This document shows positions 1-8,941 of a DNA stretch of 64,000 nt, piece by piece (position 1 is the first letter of the stretch; each line of letters starts with the position of its first letter). A program made the position numbers and the translations under genes. This stretch comes from Mycobacterium sp. (GTDB lineage: Bacteria > Actinomycetota > Actinomycetes > Mycobacteriales > Mycobacteriaceae). The DNA lies in the NCBI GenBank assembly GCA_016197405.1, contig JACPVR010000017.1:1-64000 (forward strand). The letters are read 5' to 3'. The notes below the pieces were generated by a model. The model made no database searches. It was not told the origin of the DNA and was given only the letters and a program-made list of their open reading frames with translations.

Positions 1-134
1 GTGAGCATGGCGGCGGCGGTGGGGTCGGTGCTGACGTCGATGATGTCGATGGCGACACCGGCTTTGGCGAATCCTCGGGCGGTGGCGCGGCACTGCACGC
101 AACCGGGCTTGCTGTACACGGTGATGTTCCTCAT
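1..134 (-). CDS. nrdH: NrdH-like glutaredoxin, 3' end cut by window edge
   Basis: ATG at 134; the first 44 codons are present and the rest lies outside the window. The product begins MRNITVYSKPGCVQCRATA. The CVQC redox motif follows a beta-strand, and the next helix and strand (VAIDIIDVSTD) complete the first half of a thioredoxin fold. NrdH proteins are small cytosolic glutaredoxin-like dithiol carriers that reduce class Ib ribonucleotide reductase. Its start overlaps the stop of the upstream gene (ATGA), so it is the last visible member of the conjugation-side operon. A role in dNTP supply or in protecting a transfer protein is inference. Family assignment is firm; the C-terminus is unseen. 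Confidence 0.85.
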   Translation of the reverse strand, partial: MRNITVYSKPGCVQCRATARGFAKAGVAIDIIDVSTDPTAAAML

Positions 135-484
135 GGTGACCTCCTCGAATCTCCTACATATGTCCACTGAACTTTTCGCGGCCCCAACGGGATTGCCCGG
201 ATGATCCCTTCGCGGGCGAGGGCCCTGAGGTGCCGGTAGATACCCGTTCGTGAGTCCTGCGAGGACCGCGGACGACTCACCAGATGCCAGGTTCGATGAC
301 ACTCGATCACCCGCATGGCCGCCGGCCGCCTCGGTGCCTGGCACACCAGCTCGCAGCCCACATCCAAACGGTGGGTCTGCCACGGCAATAGTTTGGCCAG
401 CTCGGCGCTGGTCATGGGCGCATCAGCGGCCCGCACCAGCGCGACCAGCCGTTCACGGACGGCGAGTGTGTCCGCAGTGGTCAT
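131..484 (-). CDS. winged-helix-like DNA-binding protein, 117 aa
   Basis: I chose ATG at 484: it overlaps the stop of the upstream gene (ATGA) and has a GGGAG ribosome site 6 nt before it, whereas the ORF could extend further upstream. The N-terminal part (MTTADTLAVRERLVALVR, then MTSAELAKLLPW) and C-terminal part (IYRHLRALAREGIIRAIPL, then VQWTYVG) read like the helix-turn-helix and beta-wing of a winged helix. The middle contains a Cys and His rich stretch (CELVCQAP, IECHRTWH) that could bind metal. Probably a regulator of this accessory block. No specific family is recognised. Confidence 0.65.
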   Translation of the reverse strand: MTTADTLAVRERLVALVRAADAPMTSAELAKLLPWQTHRLDVGCELVCQAPRRPAAMRVIECHRTWHLVSRPRSSQDSRTGIYRHLRALAREGIIRAIPLGPRKVQWTYVGDSRRSP

Positions 485-1317
485 GGCGCACTCCCGCCGC
501 AGTCGCGAAGATCGAAGAGATGCTCCTGCATCGACAGCACCCGGTTCGACCACAAGTGCACCGCCGACCCCTCGCGTGGCTCCCCCACCGAGGTATACGT
601 CCAGCCGCGCACCGGACTGGCCGCTACGGTGTCGCGCTCAGCGCGGATCACTACGGCAGCTTTGGCCTTGGCCACCGCCCGGAGCACCTCGATCGGCTCC
701 ACGCGTGCCCGCTGGATCAGACTGGCGCCCTGCGCCCCGAACACATCTGTTCGCAGATCAAGATAGATGCAGACCCCGAGCTGGCGTTCGATAGCGCCGA
801 TCAACTCCACCGGATGCGCAGACTCCAAGCTGACACTCTTGATGCGGGCGGCAGCGTCGGCCATCTGATCGACCGCCGCGCCCAGACCCGATGCCATCTT
901 GCGGTGCGCCGAAGCGCTCTGCCACTGCGGTCGCATCCGCGCCGTACCGACCTGACTGTGATTGAGACGCAACCACACTCGACGGGCGACCTCCACTTCG
1001 TCAACGTCACCGAGGGCACGGGAACCGCTAACCGCGGCGGTGAAGTCCACCCGCGAGTGCGGCGTGAGGGTACATGCCCGCGCCAAGTCCGCCGGCCGAT
1101 CGCGCAGCACCTTCCAGAACGTGAGCAGCTCGCGGTCCACATCGTTGACGGTCTCTAGCGGGCTGCACGGCTTGTGAAGCAGGACTTCCAATGTTCCCGA
1201 CAGAGGCTGGACATAATGGGTGTGCCGAGGCAAGAGCCCGGCGATCTGCCGACCGATCTGTTCGGCGCGAGGGCCCCGTTCTGCCAGCGGCGAACGAAGA
1301 GGCACAGCAGAACTCAT
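481..1317 (-). CDS. D12-class adenine methylase-like protein with lost catalytic motifs
   Basis: 278 aa from ATG 1317, which overlaps the upstream stop (ATGA); a GTG two codons earlier is less likely. Collinear with phage or plasmid Dam-type (D12) N6-adenine methyltransferases: YVQPLSGTLEVLLHKP sits where YVEPFxGxGxVLL is expected, followed by ETVNDVDRELLTFWKVLRD and a C-terminal AVHLWSNRVLSMQEHLFD like the usual family ending. The AdoMet loop (FxGxG) reads LSGTLE and the catalytic DPPY reads DLRT (in IYLDLRTD). Both sites therefore look dead, although the frame is intact over full family length. It may bind GATC-type DNA or act as a decoy. Enzyme activity is not expected. Confidence 0.7.
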   Translation of the reverse strand: MSSAVPLRSPLAERGPRAEQIGRQIAGLLPRHTHYVQPLSGTLEVLLHKPCSPLETVNDVDRELLTFWKVLRDRPADLARACTLTPHSRVDFTAAVSGSRALGDVDEVEVARRVWLRLNHSQVGTARMRPQWQSASAHRKMASGLGAAVDQMADAAARIKSVSLESAHPVELIGAIERQLGVCIYLDLRTDVFGAQGASLIQRARVEPIEVLRAVAKAKAAVVIRAERDTVAASPVRGWTYTSVGEPREGSAVHLWSNRVLSMQEHLFDLRDCGGSAP

Positions 1318-2090
1318 TGGCACACCGCACCTTCGTCATCCGGCCGTAACCGGTCCGACCGTGCGGACCCGGACTCTTTGAGCTTGCGCGCGTCCACGGT
1401 CTGGCGCTGAGGGATCAGCAGGGCCAGGCCCCGGGCGATACTGCCGTCCTTGGTAGTGACCGCACTGATTTCCCGTAGCCACTGCCCCAAGCTGGGACGG
1501 TCGTAGGGCGTCAGCGCGGCCAGCGCCACCACCATCGCCATCAGGTCGTACCGATCGGCCCCCTGCATTGCCCGCCACAGGTCATCGGGGCTGGCATCAC
1601 CATGGACATCGGCAACGACGGTGAGCGCCTTGCTGTAGAGCTGTCGGCACTCGGCGACACGGCTGTCACCCTGGGAGTACACCAGCGGGATCTCGCCCAC
1701 CCCGAGCAGGTGCCGCAGATGAGCTGCCACAGTGGACTTTTCCAGCAGCAGCCCCGCACGTACAACGGCGCGGTCGGTCCAGAGGTCATGGCCGTCATGA
1801 CGATGGCTCTGCGGTCGCCAACCATCCCGGCTGAACTCCTCGCGATACTTTTCGAGCACGGTCGCGAGGCGATGCTGACTCACTCCGTAGAACTCTGCGA
1901 CCTCATCGAGACAGCGTGGCTGCCGGTCACCGGGGGCGATCAGCTCATCAAGGACCGCCACCACGCGACTGAGCTTGTTGCGGATCTTTCGGTCACGTTT
2001 TTGCTGCGCCAATCGGCGCTGTTCTTCTCGCTCGCGGTCGGTGCGCCACTGCTGCCAGCACCCCTGATCGCCATCGTCACCTGGATGCAC
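1314..2090 (-). CDS. unknown protein with HTH-like segment, 258 aa
   Basis: Start set at GTG 2090 because a perfect AAGGAG lies 6-7 nt upstream and it overlaps the preceding gene by only 14 bp; the frame stays open to 2282 but that part is a shadow of the upstream gene. The N-terminus is a charged, probably coiled-coil stretch (WRTDREREEQRRLAQQKRDR). A segment CLDEVAEFYGVSQHRLATVL around residues 65-85 reads like a helix-turn-helix. The remainder is helical, ending near LIPQRQTVDARKLKESG. No family recognised. Position suggests an accessory or regulatory role in the transfer operon. Confidence 0.6.
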   Translation of the reverse strand: MHPGDDGDQGCWQQWRTDREREEQRRLAQQKRDRKIRNKLSRVVAVLDELIAPGDRQPRCLDEVAEFYGVSQHRLATVLEKYREEFSRDGWRPQSHRHDGHDLWTDRAVVRAGLLLEKSTVAAHLRHLLGVGEIPLVYSQGDSRVAECRQLYSKALTVVADVHGDASPDDLWRAMQGADRYDLMAMVVALAALTPYDRPSLGQWLREISAVTTKDGSIARGLALLIPQRQTVDARKLKESGSARSDRLRPDDEGAVCQ

Positions 2091-2892
2091 CGGTATCTCC
2101 TTGCAGCCTGGCGTGCCGTGCGGCTTTACGACTGACCAGCGCCGACCAGGACACTGGCCGAAGCCTGTCAAAACCCTTCGCGTTGTCGTGCCATGGCCGG
2201 GCGGCCAGCCGCGCGGGAGATTCGAACACCCAGTGATACTTGGGTTGTCCAGGGTTAAACGGTGTCGTTCCCCACGGCGCACAGCACCCCTGGGCGCGGT
2301 GTACGTCGACCAGCACCGACGCGCCCAGCCAGCCCTGCTGGTCGCAGTGAAAGCTCATCTCCCTCATGCCGAGACGCTGACCGAGCTCGATGCCGGCCTG
2401 GTCGATGCGGGTACCGCCGTAGATGAGCACCGGACCTCGATAGTCGGTCGAATCGGTGCGGTTCTCTACGTTCTTCCCACCGATCTGGCTCGACACCAGC
2501 AGTAGCGATGCCCACGGGCGGCGCACGGTTAAACCCATCGCCAGCCCGGTATCCGAGCAGGGGTCGCTGGTGTGCAGGATGTCGTGCAGCACATGACGGA
2601 CGCAGCCGGAAGCGTCAGGCGCACAGTCGCATTCAACAGTGCCGAGAACATGACGGACCTGCGCGAGGTCGTCAAGCCTGCCTGCCAGACGCACCGCATA
2701 CTCGACTAGGCCCGCCCAGCGATGCGCGTCGGGGGCCTCGGCGGCGCACGGCACCGGGTGCAGGGCACTACCGCGCGATCGGGCCGGACCGCCGTGCGCT
2801 GCCCGTGCGCCGATGCGTGGTGCTGTGAGGAGTCCGTGTTCGCGGGCCAGACTGCGGCGGGCCACGTCGCTGGGCAGAGTTGGGCTGCTCAT
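2077..2892 (-). CDS. ASCH-domain protein, 271 aa
   Basis: ATG at 2892 overlaps the upstream stop (ATGA). The first roughly 115 residues are of unknown type, with Cys-rich VECDCAPDASGCVRHVL. From about residue 118 the sequence GLTVRRPWASLLLVSS, then ENRTDSTDYRGPVLIYGG, matches the ASCH fold (PUA-like), where strand 1 and the ENR..YRGPLLIHA strand are the conserved core. ASCH proteins are thought to bind RNA or modified nucleotides, and some cleave RNA or N4-acetylcytidine. Its substrate here is unknown. Fusion of ASCH to an unrelated N-terminal segment is notable. Confidence 0.7.
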   Translation of the reverse strand: MSSPTLPSDVARRSLAREHGLLTAPRIGARAAHGGPARSRGSALHPVPCAAEAPDAHRWAGLVEYAVRLAGRLDDLAQVRHVLGTVECDCAPDASGCVRHVLHDILHTSDPCSDTGLAMGLTVRRPWASLLLVSSQIGGKNVENRTDSTDYRGPVLIYGGTRIDQAGIELGQRLGMREMSFHCDQQGWLGASVLVDVHRAQGCCAPWGTTPFNPGQPKYHWVFESPARLAARPWHDNAKGFDRLRPVSWSALVSRKAARHARLQGDTGASR

Positions 2893-3578
2893 GTCCGCGC
2901 CCCCACCTTGCCCTGGCGAGCCCGCTGGTGCTCCAGGATCAGCCGCTCCAGCTCCCCGGTACCGCCGTCGGCGGCCACCATCGGTAGCTGTCGCGCGAGC
3001 AGCGCTGAGGTGGTCGAGTCAACGACCGTGTCGCTGTGATACGGGACTTCCTCGGTGTCGTAGGGACCGACCGCAACGAACCCTCGCTCATCGACACGAG
3101 TGATGCGCCACCCGTAGTCATCGGTCAGTGTGGTTGCCGCCCAGTAGGCCCGGCGCACCGATGCCGGGGGCTGCACTTCGTGTTGATGGGGCAGGTACCA
3201 CGCGCACTGGGCATCAGCGGAATGGGCACGCCCCGCGGGCACCCGCAGGCGCAGAAGCGCCGCGATCATCATGCTGGCCGACTGCACCTCCTGGCGCCCC
3301 TCGGCGGCGCACTGGCCGAGCAGTCGGCAGGCGTGCAGTGTCAGCAGCGGTGCATCGGATTCCGCTGGCCTGCGCCCCAGCGTCGATGGGGTGTTATCGA
3401 TCGGATCGGCGGCGACGGGCAGGTCCACTCCCGTCGGAGTGCGAAGGCGCACCCAGCCACCGAAGTCGAGGCCGAACCCGCGAACCGACCACCCGTGATT
3501 GATCATTCGTGACATGGCCCAATAGGCCCGGCCAGCCGTGTTCAGTTCGGTGTTTCGGTGGGCGTACGTCGCGGTCAT
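2889..3578 (-). CDS. unknown protein with internal repeat, 229 aa
   Basis: ATG at 3578, coupled to the upstream stop (ATGA). Two segments resemble each other: AYWAMSRMINHGWSVRGFG followed by WVRLRTP near residues 19-48, and AYWAATTLTDDYGWRITRVD followed by FVAVGP near residues 143-170. Each has AYWA, a helix, then xGWxxR and a strand. No signal peptide or membrane segment is visible, so it is probably cytosolic. The family is not recognised. Location directly after the VirB6-like gene suggests an accessory transfer protein. Confidence 0.6.
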   Translation of the reverse strand: MTATYAHRNTELNTAGRAYWAMSRMINHGWSVRGFGLDFGGWVRLRTPTGVDLPVAADPIDNTPSTLGRRPAESDAPLLTLHACRLLGQCAAEGRQEVQSASMMIAALLRLRVPAGRAHSADAQCAWYLPHQHEVQPPASVRRAYWAATTLTDDYGWRITRVDERGFVAVGPYDTEEVPYHSDTVVDSTTSALLARQLPMVAADGGTGELERLILEHQRARQGKVGART

Positions 3579-5722
3579 GATGTCCTCCCGTCCTGCGGCG
3601 GCTGCGGCTTGCGCCCCGGAGACGCCCCGTCCGGGGTGGTCGGGTTTGATGCCGGTGATGTCCCAGTCGATGTCCGGGGCTCAGAAGGCTGCCCCGCGGG
3701 CCCGCGTGTGGGCGGTGCTTGTGGTCTGTTGGTTGGGGCAGCACCTGGACGTCCTGGTGCTGGAGGGGCGCCCTTGGGCGCCGTCGCGCTGCTGCTGGCG
3801 GACGGGCCGGAGTCGCGGCTCTTGGCTTGCTGCTTTTCGGCCATCTTCGACGCGACCACGGCCCCTGCGACCACGGGTGCGGCCGGGCCGGCCGCCGCGG
3901 CGGCTGCTGCTGTGCCACCGCCTGCTGCCGCGCCACCGGCCGCCGCGCCACCGGCCGCCGTGCCGCTGGCTGCCGCCCCACCGCCGGCCGCCCCACCACC
4001 GGCCGCGCCGCGCGCCGCCGCGCCGGTGGCCGCTGAGGAGCTTGCGTGGGTACCTGTCGCCGGTGCGGGGCTGGGCGGCGTGGGCTGGGCAGTCGGTGGT
4101 GTGCGTGGCGCGGTGCCGTTATCCGACGGAATACCACCGGGGTTGGGATGCGGCTTGCGGCCTTTGGCGGTGGGGGCGCGAGTCCCTTCATCGCTGGGCT
4201 TGCCTGAACTCGGCAAGCCCACGCCGTCGGCGTTGATATCGCGGCGCATGGAGCGACTCATGTCCCGCATCGCCGGGTAGAAGCTCATCGGACCGGCCCC
4301 GACGGCAGCAGTCTTGCGCAGCACCGCGCCCGGGCCGGGCAGCCCGCGATCACCGAAGCCCCGCATCAGCGCCCTGAACCCGAACACTGCCCCGCCGGCG
4401 AACAGCAGCATGAGCAGCAAGATCGCGATCGGATGCTGAACCTCGAATCCTTCAAGGCTTCCGGTGGACACTCGTGACATCAGCACGAGAACAATCCCGA
4501 ACGCCGCTGTCGCGAAAAGCATTTCCAGGGCGTGCACGATGAGCTTGATGGCGGTGCGCTTGGCGAACTCGCGCTGCGGTCCCGGTGCCACGGCCACTGC
4601 CGCAGCCGGCACCAGCACGAGCACGTTCCAAAACGCCTTGAATCCGATCCGGATGACTTCGCAGCCGATGTAGCACAGCAGCATCAGCACGACCAGCACG
4701 ACGCAGTTGATGAAGAACATCAGCCCGATCGTCTCGCCGCTGAGGAAATGGGCATGGGCGTAGGCGTCATTGGCGCCGCAGGAGCGCATAGCTTCCACCG
4801 GCCCGTTGTGGCTGCCCGCCGGTGCCATCGCCTGGGTTACCGGGGTCAGGACAGTGGACGCGTTGAGCGCGGCATTCCAGGCTTGCGCGCACCCGTCAAT
4901 GTCGTCGATCACACTGCCGAAGTTGGCGATCTGAATGGGGTGGCGAATCAGCGTGGTAGCCATCCACTGCGAGAGGAGCTCGACCTGGCTCTCGGCGTTT
5001 CCGGACGGGTCGAAGCTGCCGTTGTTCGCGATCCCCAGCGAAAGCTCGAACCCGATCGCCCGACCGGCGGCGAGCAAGCCATTGTCACCGAGTTCCTTCA
5101 CCGGGTCATTGAGGAAGAAGCCGATCAGCAAGATCACCAGGAAGCCGCTGCACATCACCCCAGCACCGCGCCCAAAGCCCTTTGTCAGCGCGATGATGCC
5201 GCCGATGAACACGCAGATGACCAGCGCCAGTGGAATGATCTGATATTCACCAAGAATGTTGTTGATCGCGACCAGTACCGGCCCCGCCAGAGCCGCCAGC
5301 CAGCCCAGCCACGCCGAGCCCAGTGCGATCTTGATGAACCAGATCCCGACCGCGCCCACCATCACCAAGAACCCGCAGAACCAGCCGAGGACAACGGCCA
5401 ATTGGCTGTAGGTCATGGCGATTTCGAATCGGTCCGTCAACGCGGGAATCCACGATCCCGGATCGATAATGCTGACGTCGCTGCCTTGGGTGCGGATCGC
5501 GTCGAGCATCGACACCGTACTGATGAAGTAGGTGCCCACCGGCTGGCCGTAGGTGTCCACGATCGGGCTGGGCCAGTTGAGCGCGCCGGCGAACCCGGCA
5601 GCGACCGCATGCGGCGCGGTCAGCAAGGCCATCATCCAGCCCGCCCACAGCAGTTGAGCAATCACCCACGCCCGCCGAAGTCGTGGGTGCGCGTACAGCC
5701 AGGCCGAATAGGTGGACATCAT
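3575..5722 (-). CDS. VirB6/TrbL-like polytopic channel protein with long Ala/Gly/Pro tail
   Basis: 715 aa, ATG 5722 coupled to the virB4 stop (ATGA). Hydrophobic helices occur near residues 18-48, 105-205 (several, e.g. IIPLALVICVFIGGIIALTK) and 325-460 (e.g. FFINCVVLVVLMLLCYIGC). Between them is a roughly 110-residue presumed extracytoplasmic loop containing Cys residues. Residues from about 490 onward are disordered and rich in Ala, Gly, Pro and Ser, with a run of eight alanines. Position next to VirB4 and the topology fit the VirB6/TrbL inner-membrane channel subunit of a type IV secretion system. The tail may reach cell wall or partner proteins (inference). Confidence 0.75.
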   Translation of the reverse strand: MMSTYSAWLYAHPRLRRAWVIAQLLWAGWMMALLTAPHAVAAGFAGALNWPSPIVDTYGQPVGTYFISTVSMLDAIRTQGSDVSIIDPGSWIPALTDRFEIAMTYSQLAVVLGWFCGFLVMVGAVGIWFIKIALGSAWLGWLAALAGPVLVAINNILGEYQIIPLALVICVFIGGIIALTKGFGRGAGVMCSGFLVILLIGFFLNDPVKELGDNGLLAAGRAIGFELSLGIANNGSFDPSGNAESQVELLSQWMATTLIRHPIQIANFGSVIDDIDGCAQAWNAALNASTVLTPVTQAMAPAGSHNGPVEAMRSCGANDAYAHAHFLSGETIGLMFFINCVVLVVLMLLCYIGCEVIRIGFKAFWNVLVLVPAAAVAVAPGPQREFAKRTAIKLIVHALEMLFATAAFGIVLVLMSRVSTGSLEGFEVQHPIAILLLMLLFAGGAVFGFRALMRGFGDRGLPGPGAVLRKTAAVGAGPMSFYPAMRDMSRSMRRDINADGVGLPSSGKPSDEGTRAPTAKGRKPHPNPGGIPSDNGTAPRTPPTAQPTPPSPAPATGTHASSSAATGAAARGAAGGGAAGGGAAASGTAAGGAAAGGAAAGGGTAAAAAAAGPAAPVVAGAVVASKMAEKQQAKSRDSGPSASSSATAPKGAPPAPGRPGAAPTNRPQAPPTRGPAGQPSEPRTSTGTSPASNPTTPDGASPGRKPQPPQDGRTS

Positions 5723-8556
5723 CGCGCCGGCTCCAGCGCTTCGTCCTCAAGACCACGGGTATCAAAGGCTCGGACGAGTTCGGGCTGGACTGGTTTCAGC
5801 ATGTCCACCAGGCCGGTGCGCCCAGCGTCGTCAATCATGTAGGCGTAGCCGTGCCCCTCGACCGTCCGCAGGTTCAGCACTTCCGGGTACTCATCGGGGT
5901 CAATCCCGATACGTTTGAACTCCTCGGTGGCTTCCTCTCGGGCCGAAGCCTTGAACGGCGTGATCACCCGCGTCGGCAAATCCTTGGTGGGAATCCCGTC
6001 GAAATACTCGACATGCTGCGCAATACCGATCAGCCCATAGCGCTGCTTGCGGCCCTGGGTGATCAGTTCGGTAGCGTCCTCTCGGCCCACCGGGGAGGCG
6101 AAGTAGGCACGGGCCTCCTCCGCAACGAACCAACCAAACTTGCCCGGCCGCCGATTCGGGCCGGTGTAGCTCTCCCGTGTCAGCGCCGCGATCATCCCGT
6201 AGATCGCCAAACCTGCTCGCGCGCGGGCGGTCTGACGCTTGTAGAGGTGCAGATCCTCAGTCTGCGAAGTCGTGGGCAGCTCCAGATCACCGGTCAGCCA
6301 GATCACCGCGTCCTTCTCAGCGATCGGCGGCGTCGGCAGCGACTCATCGAACATCGCCCGCAGATAGTCGATATTCGCCCACATATCCAGGCGCGCGGCC
6401 AGCTCCGCGTACTCCTTCTGCGCGCTGCCCTGCAAGCCGTTGAGGTAGCGCACCAGGGCGCCCATGCTCTCGGCCACCCGCTGATCAGGGCGCAGCAAAA
6501 ACCTGAGCTGCCGGGCAATCTCGGCGTCCGGCTCGACACCCATCATGGGCAGCAGATGATCGAGCGTGCGTTCCACCGCGATCTCACGGCGAAAGATGCG
6601 CAGTCCGTCGACCGAAATCTGCCCGCGTGTGGGATCAAGTACGGCCACTCGGTCCCCCAAATGCGCCAGCGCGGGCACCCACTCCCGATTGGAGCCGGGG
6701 TCAAGGATGCTGCACTGATTGCCCCGGGCGATCAGTCCGTCCACCACCCGCTTAGCACCCTGGGACTTGCCGCCACCGGGAGGCCCGTAGAACAGCATCC
6801 CGGGCGCCTGTCGCCGCCGGCCCGCCCCTTCAGGTTCAATCAGGACAGGTGTCGGCCGCCGGGTGGACAGATTGCGGGCGAACAGAATTCCGGTGTCGTG
6901 ACCGAGCTTGCTTGACACCAGCGGCGAAAAGCGTGCCCACTCTGTGGTGGTCGTGGGCTGGCTGAACTGGCTTCGGGGGCTGCGTTCTTCGCTGCCTGCC
7001 AGCCCGGTCTGCCACAGCCCGAGTTGGGCGCTGCCGCGTGGCCTACTCAAGGTGGTGTCGAGGTCTTCTGCGAAGTGCGTTTGCAGCTGCTGGCAGGCTC
7101 CGTCGAGCTGGGCCCGTGAATGGGCTCCGACCGACACGACGGTGGTGGCCTCCACCTCCCGTTCCAGTTTCGACGCCCTCAGCTTGGCGTTGTACTCCTC
7201 GGCCGAGGAGTAGCGCTCAATCAGGTCACTGTCGCTGGACCGTCGCCCGGCCCGCTGAAATGCCTGATCATCGAGATTGCGCTGAGCGCGGTCGATCCGG
7301 GTCAGCGCCTGCTCGGCCGGCCGGGTTGAAATGTGCTGCACCCAGTCGATGTCGATGTCGGTAGGCGCGTCGACGTCGTAGAGCGACAGCAGATACTCCG
7401 CGCGCGGGTAGGCCAAGCCGCCGCGCGGCATCTGCGCCACGGCCAACGTGCTTTGGAAACTCACCCGATCCTGGGTGCCTCGGATCACCAGCACCGCGGC
7501 CAACGACGGCACCACCCGCCGCCACCACAGGCGATGTCGTCTCCGGGTCTGCTGGTCACCGCAATCGAAATGTGCAGGCACCACGGCCGCGAAGTCCATC
7601 TCGGTAAGCCGTTCGGGCCCCCCGGAACCGTGCGGAAACGCATCATCGACTGCACCCATCGCCAAGCGCCGCCGATACCACCAGTGGATCTGGCGCGGCG
7701 TGGCCGGTCGCGCGTTGAACTCAGCGGGAATCTTCGACAGGATCGAGGCCGACATTTCCTGGTAACCCGCAAGCGATCTCGGGTCATCGGGGTCACGACC
7801 GGCAACCACGGTGGCGGCCTTGGCCAGCCCACCCACCCCGGTTCGGCCGGCCTGACCGGAGTCCACCGGAACTCGTATGCCGAACACCTGCTCGTAGAAC
7901 GGCTCGATCGCCAAGAAGTCTTCCCAGTCCCGGACTTCCTGCACCCACGCAGGCTCATTGGCGTAGCCCGAGAGCATCCACCGCAACAGCCGCCGGTGGT
8001 CGAGGCGCACGCAGCAGCCCCACAGCAGCAGCCCAGAGGGAAGTTGGCGCACCAGAGGGCGGTGACGCATCGCAACGGCGTCCTTGAGCGCATAGGGCAT
8101 CATCCCGCCGGGCTGCCCGTCCACGATGAACTCCGCGTAGACACCCCCGGAGGTGAAACTCAGATTCCCGATCACCTCTTTGGGCGGCGACAGTGCGGCC
8201 TCGCCGTCACCGTTGATACCGGCCTTGCGTTGGGTGTGGAACAGCCCACCCAGCAGCCAGCCGATGCGATACAGCGGGCTGGGCCGCGACACGGGGACCT
8301 GCCGAGCTGCCACCGTCAGCGCTGCGGTCAGCGCCACACCGAACAGCGCGATGGCGACCGCATGCCCGGAATCAAGCCACTTGCGGGTGGCCCAAACTGT
8401 GGTGGTGATACCGATCAGGAAGGTGGCGCCGTCCCAGATGCGCCACGGTGCGAACCACAGGCGGGTGTTGTCGTCAATGTGGGAGACATAGATGGGGAAG
8501 TCGCGCACATCGGCGTAAACCCGCGCCGTTTGTCCCCGAAAAGGGTTCTCACCCAT
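5719..8556 (-). CDS. virB4: VirB4-type conjugation ATPase with N-terminal membrane domain
   Basis: 945 aa from ATG 8556, 7 nt after AAGGA; a GTG one codon earlier is possible. Residues 1-120 contain two hydrophobic helices (around WDGATFLIGITTTVWAT and HAVAIALFGVALTAALTV), a PrgI/VirB3-like segment fused to the ATPase as in actinobacterial SCO6880-type proteins. Walker A is LFYGPPGGGKSQGAKRV near residue 595; a Walker B-like WFVAEEARAYF lies near residue 810; motif GRKQRYGLIGIAQHVEYF follows. VirB4 is the universal energising ATPase of type IV secretion, at the cytoplasmic face of the inner membrane. It lies between the small membrane protein and the VirB6-like gene. Confidence 0.9.
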   Translation of the reverse strand: MGENPFRGQTARVYADVRDFPIYVSHIDDNTRLWFAPWRIWDGATFLIGITTTVWATRKWLDSGHAVAIALFGVALTAALTVAARQVPVSRPSPLYRIGWLLGGLFHTQRKAGINGDGEAALSPPKEVIGNLSFTSGGVYAEFIVDGQPGGMMPYALKDAVAMRHRPLVRQLPSGLLLWGCCVRLDHRRLLRWMLSGYANEPAWVQEVRDWEDFLAIEPFYEQVFGIRVPVDSGQAGRTGVGGLAKAATVVAGRDPDDPRSLAGYQEMSASILSKIPAEFNARPATPRQIHWWYRRRLAMGAVDDAFPHGSGGPERLTEMDFAAVVPAHFDCGDQQTRRRHRLWWRRVVPSLAAVLVIRGTQDRVSFQSTLAVAQMPRGGLAYPRAEYLLSLYDVDAPTDIDIDWVQHISTRPAEQALTRIDRAQRNLDDQAFQRAGRRSSDSDLIERYSSAEEYNAKLRASKLEREVEATTVVSVGAHSRAQLDGACQQLQTHFAEDLDTTLSRPRGSAQLGLWQTGLAGSEERSPRSQFSQPTTTTEWARFSPLVSSKLGHDTGILFARNLSTRRPTPVLIEPEGAGRRRQAPGMLFYGPPGGGKSQGAKRVVDGLIARGNQCSILDPGSNREWVPALAHLGDRVAVLDPTRGQISVDGLRIFRREIAVERTLDHLLPMMGVEPDAEIARQLRFLLRPDQRVAESMGALVRYLNGLQGSAQKEYAELAARLDMWANIDYLRAMFDESLPTPPIAEKDAVIWLTGDLELPTTSQTEDLHLYKRQTARARAGLAIYGMIAALTRESYTGPNRRPGKFGWFVAEEARAYFASPVGREDATELITQGRKQRYGLIGIAQHVEYFDGIPTKDLPTRVITPFKASAREEATEEFKRIGIDPDEYPEVLNLRTVEGHGYAYMIDDAGRTGLVDMLKPVQPELVRAFDTRGLEDEALEPAR

Positions 8557-8621
8557 CACATATTCCTTACTGACTGTCGTGAACCGTGCTGTTCCACCCG
8601 CGCGTAGCTACGCGAAGTGAC

Positions 8622-8894
8622 CTAGCCGAACTGTCCGGTGGTGATGCCGCCCCCGTGCTTGTCCACCGTGCCCTTCACTGAGACGGCCAAGCCGACCGCG
8701 CCGAGGATGATCGCCGCGACGGCGACCCCGCCGAGCACCTTGCCCATCGCCGCGCCGAACCCGCGCACCAACGCGAAAGCCCCGGCGACGCCACCAACCG
8801 CGATGGCGATGATCGCCAGCGGTATCTGAGCCGATTCCCACAGTGACGGGATTGCGGTGAACAAATCCCCTGCGGCCAAGGTGGTTTCAATCAT
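8622..8894 (-). CDS. small two-helix membrane protein (VirB2/TrbC position)
   Basis: 90 aa from ATG 8894 with AAGGGAA upstream. Two hydrophobic helices (SAQIPLAIIAIAVGGVAGAFALV split by a glycine stretch, then GKVLGGVAVAAIILGAVGLAV) are joined by a short loop with a basic residue; the C-terminus is Gly rich. Size, topology and position just upstream of virB4 fit a VirB2/TrbC-like pilin or pore subunit. Gram-positive systems often have such a protein without a pilus. Sequence alone cannot prove pilin function. Confidence 0.65.
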   Translation of the reverse strand: MIETTLAAGDLFTAIPSLWESAQIPLAIIAIAVGGVAGAFALVRGFGAAMGKVLGGVAVAAIILGAVGLAVSVKGTVDKHGGGITTGQFG

Positions 8895-8941
8895 TTCGGT
8901 TCCCTTTCCTTGTGGGCACGGCCGCTGGATGGACGTGCCGG

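Noticed and set aside
3880..4040. Ala/Gly repeat as a separate repeat element
   Set aside because: It is the codon-level low complexity of the VirB6-like C-terminal tail; repeats are imperfect and need no separate element.
4532..8607. Several long plus-strand ORFs (e.g. 4532-5842, 5683-6915, 7333-8607)
   Set aside because: They lie wholly opposite the VirB6-like and VirB4 genes, have Arg/His/Gln-rich compositions typical of antisense high-GC frames, and have no ribosome sites.
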